This document shows positions 57,815-64,000 of a stretch of DNA of 64,000 bases, piece after piece. The stretch is from positions 65,256,287 to 65,320,286 of the forward strand of contig NC_091121.1 in the NCBI RefSeq assembly GCF_040183065.1. The letters are read 5' to 3'. The position numbers and the translations under genes are program-made. Position 1 is the stretch's first letter, and the number at the start of each line of letters is the position of its first letter. The notes under the pieces were generated by a model, which ran no database searches, was not told the DNA's origin, and saw nothing but the letters and a program-made list of their open reading frames with translations. The stretch comes from Periplaneta americana (lineage: Eukaryota > Arthropoda > Insecta > Blattodea > Blattidae).

Positions 57815-58877
57815 CTGCAATAACAACCCCAAAATAATAAGTGGCCTCCGTCCAGCCTATATGACGGCACGCAAGATGGATTCCGATGTACAAGTCGATG
57901 AGGATGGACATTGCAGGCGTTCTGGACGAGGAAGTAAAGGAAAACAATGCAACAAGTTTAAAAAATAGTTAAGGGTGGGACGGGTGAAATCTTGGTAATT
58001 TTCAATAAAAAGAAAACATATTTTTCTTAAAAAATCTCTTACTTATATGCTGAGCAAGTTTCAGTGCTCTGCGGCGCTTGGAAGCATAAAAATTACGTTA
58101 TATTTAAATGGTTGCATTCTAGAATTTGAATTCCATGCAAACTTTACAAGCTTTTTCCTCACACTTTTTTCAGTATATTTCGTCATGTTCAAGGTGCAAA
58201 GGCTCTTACAGTTTTCATACTGGGAACATGAAATTTTTATTGCATGTTCTGTACACTGGGGTAAAACACAGTAGCATTTTTTATAAACTAAATATTGCAA
58301 TAGGTCATGTGACCACATTAATTTGTGTAAAATTTTATGATAAAACGGTTCCAAAATATCTCAATTCCAGTATAAAATACCGCTCATTAAATTTTCCATA
58401 AAATTGTTGCCTCATCATTGAAACTTGCGCTAATGTCACTCTTGAGATGCTTCAGCGTGTTCTATACGGAGAAAACATCTACGACTGTGCATTGCCGAAA
58501 ATGAACAGCGTATTGAGCACATTTTGTAAAGAAAATCTTCATTTTATGTTATTAACTTTTCATGTAATTTCTTTTCCATTTTGAATTCCAAATTGTATAC
58601 AATTTTATGAAAAATTTTATGTGTATGTGTACAGAAACTGAGATATTTTAAAACCGATTTTTCCGTTGGTATTGTCACAAAGATTTGAGAAATTAAAGGT
58701 GGTCACACTATTTCTTTTGAAACGCAATGTTTGGATTGTTCTTCTATGTGCTAATACAATATAAATAATTAGTCTAATTAAAGCACAGTCAATTACTTAT
58801 AGTTCTGTCTCATATGCGTATATATTGTAATGCATGTTACTGTTATCTGACTCCAACATTATTGTTCTTTTATAAAC
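57815..58877. other. Intron sequence, nothing recognised
   Basis: AT-rich sequence upstream of exon 57716-57814 on the gene's strand. No further dehydrogenase exon found. Confidence 0.5.
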
Positions 58878-59665
58878 AGTAGGGAGCCCAAGGCGTAGAT
58901 GGGAAGATAATATTGAAATTGATTTGAGGGAAGTAGGATATGATGGTAGAACTGGATTAATCTTGCTCAGGATAAGCACATATAGGGTGACCAGATCGAC
59001 ATTGATAAAAAAGAGGACACAAAGCTTCAAAAAGGAGGACGTTGTTCGAAAAAAAAGAGGACAGAAAATATGTACTTAAATTTAGACTTAGGCCTATATT
59101 ATATTTTAATTTACGTCAATATCTATTTTATTACGAAATATTTATAGTACAGATTTAGGCTTATATCATACTTAAAAGTATATTAATATTTATTTATTAC
59201 AAAATAATTATGTTAAAACTTAATAATGATTTTACAGTTATCTACATATGAAAGTCAAGGGAACTATAATTATTAAAGAGGAAAGAGATCAGAAAATATC
59301 TATTTAGACTTATATTCGCACCTCGATCTCTGAATTTACTAGCAACCTGTGAGCAACGACCATAACAAGGGGGAGCAAAGAGAGTTATGACCGTTGGCAA
59401 AGAGCAGCCTATATTCCATCGACGATGCTGCTGCCACATAACAGACAAATTAGTTGTAAAAGGTTTTAAATCAGATAATTTCAAAATATCAGGCATACGT
59501 ACAAGTTACGAAAAGGAGGACATTTCTTGATTTTTTAAAATCCGTCCGGACCCCGGACAAAGGCCTAAAAAGGAGGACATGTCCGGACGAAAGAGGACGT
59601 CTGGTCACTCTAGGCACTTATGTGAGGGCGGCAATGAACCTCTGGGTTCCTTAAAGGCTATTTTT
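58878..59665 (+). mobile_element. LINE B 3' tail, split by a hAT-like element
   Basis: 58878-58976 and 59613-59665 align with consecutive parts of the LINE B tail (GGGAAGATAATATTGAAAT; GGCGGCAATGAACCTCTGGG). The missing few codons between them are where the 630-bp element at 58983-59612 is inserted. Confidence 0.85.
58983..59612. mobile_element. hAT-like element TAGGGTGACCAG, 630 bp
   Basis: Ends TAGGGTGACCAGAT and the reverse complement of GTCTGGTCACTCTA pair over ~14 bp with one or two mismatches and fit the hAT YARNG rule. Flanks AGCACATA and GGCACTTA match at six of eight bases. AAAAGGAGGAC/AAAGAGGAC words repeat near both ends as candidate transposase-binding sites. Insertion into a LINE B copy fixes the boundaries independently. 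Confidence 0.8.
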
Positions 59666-59721
59666 GCGTGTGCCTGTGCGTGTGCGCGTGCGTGCATGCA
59701 ATTTTTCTTCATTATGTTAAT

Positions 59722-59907
59722 CACTCCTTCGGTCCCTATCCTGAGTAAGATTAATCCAGTCTCTACAATCATATCCCACCTCTCTCAAATCCACTTCAAT
59801 ATTATCCTCCCACCTACGTCTCTGCCTCCTCAAATATCTTTTTTCCCCTCCGGCCTCTCAACTAACACTCTATATGCCTTTCTGGATTCGCCCATACATA
59901 TTAGCAA
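59722..59907 (-). mobile_element. LINE B 3' fragment, opposite orientation
   Basis: Reverse complement matches the LINE B C-terminal region (GGGCGAATCCAGAAAGGCAT; GGGAGGATAATATTGAAGTG). It faces the tail at 58878-59665, giving a tail-to-tail pair of LINE B fragments. Confidence 0.85.
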
Positions 59908-60102
59908 ATTTATATTTCTGCGTTTCCAAGGCAAAAGGTGATACGTTAATTTTTGGGGAAAATAAGAGTTTTCGATATGTTGTGCATCCAGTTCCATCAT
60001 CAGGGTAAACAGGTAAAACCAGAAGTAAAGTCATTGACTGAAAACAATTAATCTTTGTATTGTATATCATAGACTTTTCTGAAAAATTATTCAAAATGAA
60101 TT

Positions 60103-60156
60103 GCAAAAAAAAAAATAAATAAATAAATAAATAAATAATAAAAAAATAAATAAAAC
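60103..60156. repeat. A-rich (AAAT)n tract
   Basis: Short A run followed by AAAT units, just before a SINE-like repeat. Confidence 0.85.
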
Positions 60157-60164
60157 CAGAAGGT

Positions 60165-60545
60165 TCGCCTACTCTGCTGGGCTTGTTATCCCAGGTTAAT
60201 CCGGACGCAATCTGAAGTTCTGTCGCATATTTGCGTAGTTTAAGGTGCTCATGCCTTGGAATGAGCTCTGTTTAGAGTCCTCACGCGGGAGAAATCTTCT
60301 CATGAAATTTCGGCCAGTGTATGGGACCGGTGCCCACCCAGCATCATTTTGGATAGCTACAATAAGTAGCGAAATCAGATTTCGTAAGCCAACTGCAAGA
60401 GCTGGAGGAATTACCATGCTGGCAACACACTACGACCATGCTGGTTGGATGATCGTTCACTTCTGCCGAGGCATGTGAACGTGAGGCCAGCAGGAGGCTG
60501 TCGGCGTTGACCCTCCTTGGGCCGTCGCCCAACGGATTTAATTTA
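60165..60545 (+). repeat. Dispersed SINE-like repeat (family 6), copy 2
   Basis: Contains CCAGTGTATGGGACCGGTGC, the body shared with 48352-48640 and 54290-54510, and a GC-rich end (GACCCTCCTTGGGCCGTCGC). Confidence 0.7.
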
Positions 60546-62024
60546 AATTCAGTCAGCCTCCATCATTTCAGAAGTAGAGACTTTTGCAACAATTTCCTAA
60601 GAATGTAAACAGTTCAAAATAATGAAGTAAATAGTTTCACTCGTATTACGAAGATTCTCTGCTCGTAATTATGACAGAGCACCGGTTTAACTAATTGTGC
60701 TTTACATATAGGCTCGAAAGAGAAAATAAAGCCGTTTGTTAAGTTGGGTCAGTCTTTACATCATTAACATAAAGTTTGTGCCCTTAAAGTAAGGGAGCTT
60801 AGTAACTCAGTCATTCATACTGTGAGTAAGATATTTTAAACCCTTTTCCACAAAATTAACGTTGACACAATTTGTTGCTAGTGGGAACATTCTATGCTTA
60901 AACATCACACGCTGGCTGACATGCAATGATGCCTTATATGGGAGTTAACTTCCGACACGAAACCAAGCCATTGACACCATGTAGATTTTATCTTCAGTCT
61001 GAACGATATTAACATTTCATAGTACATATTTTTACCGTGTTTAAGCTTCTAGATAGACGAACTTCACTACGTTTTGTGCTGAAAATACCATTCATTTAGA
61101 GGTCTGTTCTACAAAAGTAGGGATGAATACTTTTCCGCTTGCAAATAAAATAAGTTATTTATAAAATGTGGAGTTGTATTTTGATGAGAACACGTCTTTA
61201 ATCGAAGGAGTCAGAAACAAAATTTGGACCACCTGAATTTTTTCAAGTTCCAGTTATAATATACTGCGCATGCTCAAATTTTGTTTCTGGACCTGTACAA
61301 TTGATTAGAAAATCTAACATCTTTAGCGCAACACATACTTCAAGAAGTCTTCGGTAGATTTTACACATGCCAAAGCATACGCGTAATTTACTTGCAAGTG
61401 AATAAGCAACGAGCATTATCTAATAAGCAACTAGTGTTATTTGCATATAACCGGATACTGTCGTTGAATAAATTACGTCAGAGTCCATGTAAAAGAGGGG
61501 ATCTGAAAATGAAATAGTTTATTATTTATGTGCAAGGGGTTAAATTGAAAATATGTAGCAATTGAATTAGTTAATATTAAAACAATAGTCTTAATGATAA
61601 AATAATTAACTATAAAATATTAAAACAAAAACGCAATCTCGCAATTATCGAAATTGTATTTATCTCCTGCCTCTTTTTTTTCTATAAAATCGGGAAAATA
61701 TTTGTCGGGAATATGGATTCGGAAATTTTGTATTCGAGAAAACGCTGTTCGGGAAAATGGATGTTCGGGAATGTGGATTCGGGAAAATATCCGGGAATCA
61801 ATTTATTTTGTTTATTATAAATTTGTTTTAAAAACTAATAATTTATCTTAACGTTACTTTTTCCGTAAATTATATTTGTTATTAATATCAAAATATTATA
61901 CGTATTATTTATATGTAAGTTGTCAAGCATTAAACGTATATTTTCTTTATTAGGGTCATGACAAAATGCATGTTTAATTTCTTTCATCTGAATGTACCAC
62001 CAAACAGGTAAAGTGCGCCGCAAG
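60546..62024. other. No recognisable gene
   Basis: AT-rich. A short run of imperfect TTCGGGAAAATATGGA-like repeats lies at about 61690-61800. Confidence 0.5.
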
Positions 62025-62707
62025 TAGGGTGACCATAATTCCTTTGAGTGAAAGTGGGACTTTAATCACTTTCTTTAGAGCAAAAGTGGGACACCATGTT
62101 CTTCTAAAATCCAGTATTTATTTAACTTGAATTTAATTGCAAGACGGATATACATACCAAACTGAAACGTACATAACACTAAAAGAAGGATCAAATGTTA
62201 ATAGTTTTAAATTATATTTGCTGGAAATAGTATTATGGCAATAAGAAGAAATAAAAGCACTTTCAAATTTATTAATGTTTAGCTCAAGTAAGAAAATACG
62301 CTTCTAAAGGGGTTTATTTACTTTCTTTACTCCAATAATACTTAGCAGAAGTTGCTATTGCATTCAGCAACTCAGGTTTTGCAAGCAATATGAATAAAAA
62401 TCATTGCAATTATATTCAGCTGAATAGTTATTTGCCTTAGCTCTAAAAAGAGGAATTTCTTTTCAAGCTCTACTGTAAATTTACATTGGCTCTTAGACGT
62501 TGTTATAAGGAGTAAAACACAGTTTTTATAAACACGCATTAAATTGATTAAAACCATAGCTGAACTGGGTAATTGAACAAAAAACGGCAAAAAATTTCTA
62601 ATATTACCGTTCTGTCGATAAATAAAACTGGTAGTACTAACCTAAAAATTTCCATCGTTAATAGATAAGTTATAGCATAGAGAAATATCTTCTATGTCGA
62701 CAGTATG

Positions 62708-62769
<62 letters not shown>

Positions 62770-63120
62770 TTATTTGTTTAATCTGACAGGATTAAGGCCA
62801 TAAGGCCTTCTCTTCCATCCTACTAGGTAACACATATAAATACAAAAAAGAAATACAAACACTGATGAAAATAATACAAATTAAATTAAGGCCCTATAGA
62901 GGGTCAACAGGGTCAAAAGAACACCATAGAGCTTCATCGAGCCAATACAAGTATTAGCCTATAGGTAAAATTTGTTGGCACACTTGTAAAAAGTTTATAA
63001 CTTGCAAAATAACACCAAAAAATCGGGACAAAAGCCTATTTATTAAATAAAAGTCAGGACAGGTTTTGCAAGGCTCAAAAATCGGACAATTCTGATTAAT
63101 CGGGATGTATGGTTACCCTA
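62025..63120. mobile_element. hAT-like element TAGGGTGACCATA, 1.1 kb
   Basis: Ends TAGGGTGACCATA and TATGGTTACCCTA pair with one mismatch. Flanks GCCGCAAG (62017-62024) and GTCGCAAG (63121-63128) are an 8-bp target duplication with one mismatch. AGTGGGAC/CGGGAC words recur near both ends. The interior contains (ATT)n at 62715-62767 and another repeat after it (AATCTGACAGGATTAAGGCC, related to 4975-5025). No transposase frame recognised. Confidence 0.8.
62715..62767. repeat. (ATT)n microsatellite
   Basis: About 17 units inside the 1.1 kb hAT-like element. Confidence 0.95.
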
Positions 63121-63285
63121 GTCGCAAGGGCAGAAAAGCACGTTTTACCTCCTTAGATACACATTCTACTCGTAAATACATGTAACTTTGTCAGAAAGTA
63201 AGAAAGTAGGAGCTCTGCTTGCAACTAATAAGTGTGGAAGTGTTAAAGAAGCTTTTGTGGATCGCAACTTTTTTTTGATTCGATT

Positions 63286-63358
63286 TGTGAGTGAGTGAGT
63301 GAGTGAGTGAGTGAGTGAGTGAGTCAGTGAGTGAGTGAGTGAGCGAGTGAGTGAGTGC
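63286..63358. repeat. (GTGA)n microsatellite
   Basis: About 18 GTGA units with two substitutions. Confidence 0.95.
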
Positions 63359-63553
63359 ATCATATATGTACTGTATATACGTTATGTTTATAGACAGAGA
63401 CAGAAAATCTTCAGTGTGTTATGATATTATTTCAAAATTATATACATTTTGACCCTGATTAAGACATTTAGAAATACAACATTCATTGTATAGCGTAAGC
63501 AGAAAATAATTGAAAAATATATAGCAAGGCAGTTGAATTTTTTAAATGAAATA

Positions 63554-64000
63554 TACAGAGTGTTTCAGAAATACTTTGGCAAACCTTGCAGGCATGTTCC
63601 TCACACCAAAACAAGAAAAAAGTTCATGTAAAAAATGTCCTAAAATCCTTAGATTTTTAGTTATTAATGAAAGAACATAATGAAACATCTGTTAGATATT
63701 GTCAGCTTGGTAGCAAGTGTTGCAACTTTAATCAATTCAGAAACTCATAACAAATGTTCAAAATGTTCTCCTCTTGCTTCCACACACATGCACTAGTCGA
63801 ATCATGGACTGTCGCACTCTTTCAAATACTCCCACACTGTATCGACTTGTATCGATAACATCAATCGATTATCTAACAAAATGAATATTATTATCGGTTA
63901 CAAACTTAAGTTGTTGGATTGTACCTGGAAACGCGTTGAACGTAAACTTTCATTGTTATGAGTTTCTGAATTGATTAAAGTTGCAACACTTGCTACCAAG
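63554..64000. mobile_element. Fold-back Tc1/mariner-like element, cut by the window end
   Basis: The left terminus reads TACAGAGTGTTTCAGAAATA after a TA. An exact 48-bp inverted repeat lies at 63706-63753 and 63953-64000, and the complementary outer arm must continue past 64000. On the minus strand near 63745-63790 a frame reads like the C-terminal end of an IS630/Tc1-type transposase, which is a weak impression only. Confidence 0.65.

Overview
This is an AT-rich, repeat-dominated piece of an insect nuclear genome, most likely a cockroach (Periplaneta-like blattodean). That assignment is an inference. It rests on the mix of tRNA-derived SINEs with TTCGATTCCC-type B boxes, non-LTR retrotransposons ending in AATG or GTAA repeats, many (AAT)n, (AT)n and (CAT)n tracts, frequent AGGCCTA words, and very small exons in kilobase introns. 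I see no prokaryotic gene organisation, rRNA, genuine tRNA gene or CRISPR.

Host coding sequence is sparse. A GC-rich terminal exon at 10236-10524 (+) encodes one PDZ domain and a stop, the 3' end of a multi-PDZ scaffold gene of the MPDZ/PATJ type. Five minus-strand exons (57716-57814, 53999-54194, 49071-49225, 43003-43113, 41771-41818) join with consistent GT/AG sites and phases into the C-terminal ~200 residues of an Ldh2/YjmC-type malate/L-lactate (2-oxoacid) dehydrogenase, whose 5' half lies beyond base 64000. The two genes converge tail to tail. A possible third gene end is a short GC-rich terminal exon at 35479-35547 (+) with an AATAAA behind it.

Almost everything else is transposon or tandem repeat. 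Region 1-7.5 kb: a decayed LINE (family A), then a 3.4 kb hAT with a perfect 8-bp target duplication that contains a fold-back element, which itself contains a Helitron with a helicase remnant. 9-25 kb: minisatellite, SINEs with clean target duplications, a ~1 kb fold-back element with a SINE in one arm, hAT and Tc1/mariner-like MITEs, and a truncated LINE between ~230-bp duplicated flanks. 26-30 kb: a Tc1/mariner transposase pseudogene, a MITE abutting it, and a PIF/Harbinger-type MITE that keeps the start of a MADF gene. 31.3-33.4 kb: a 28/56-bp higher-order satellite. 34-41.6 kb: a fold-back element holding a LINE tail, a 0.9 kb hAT, and a 31-bp minisatellite split by a hairpin-bearing SINE. 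41.7-57.8 kb: the dehydrogenase gene with introns full of LINE B, SINEs, a mariner deletion derivative and MITEs. 58-64 kb: LINE B tails, two related TAGGGTGACCA hAT-like elements and a fold-back element cut by the window end.

There is no operon-like or defence system here. The interest lies in datable nested insertions, transposons sitting within about 50-75 bp of dehydrogenase splice sites, and the modular relations among SINEs and among transposon termini.
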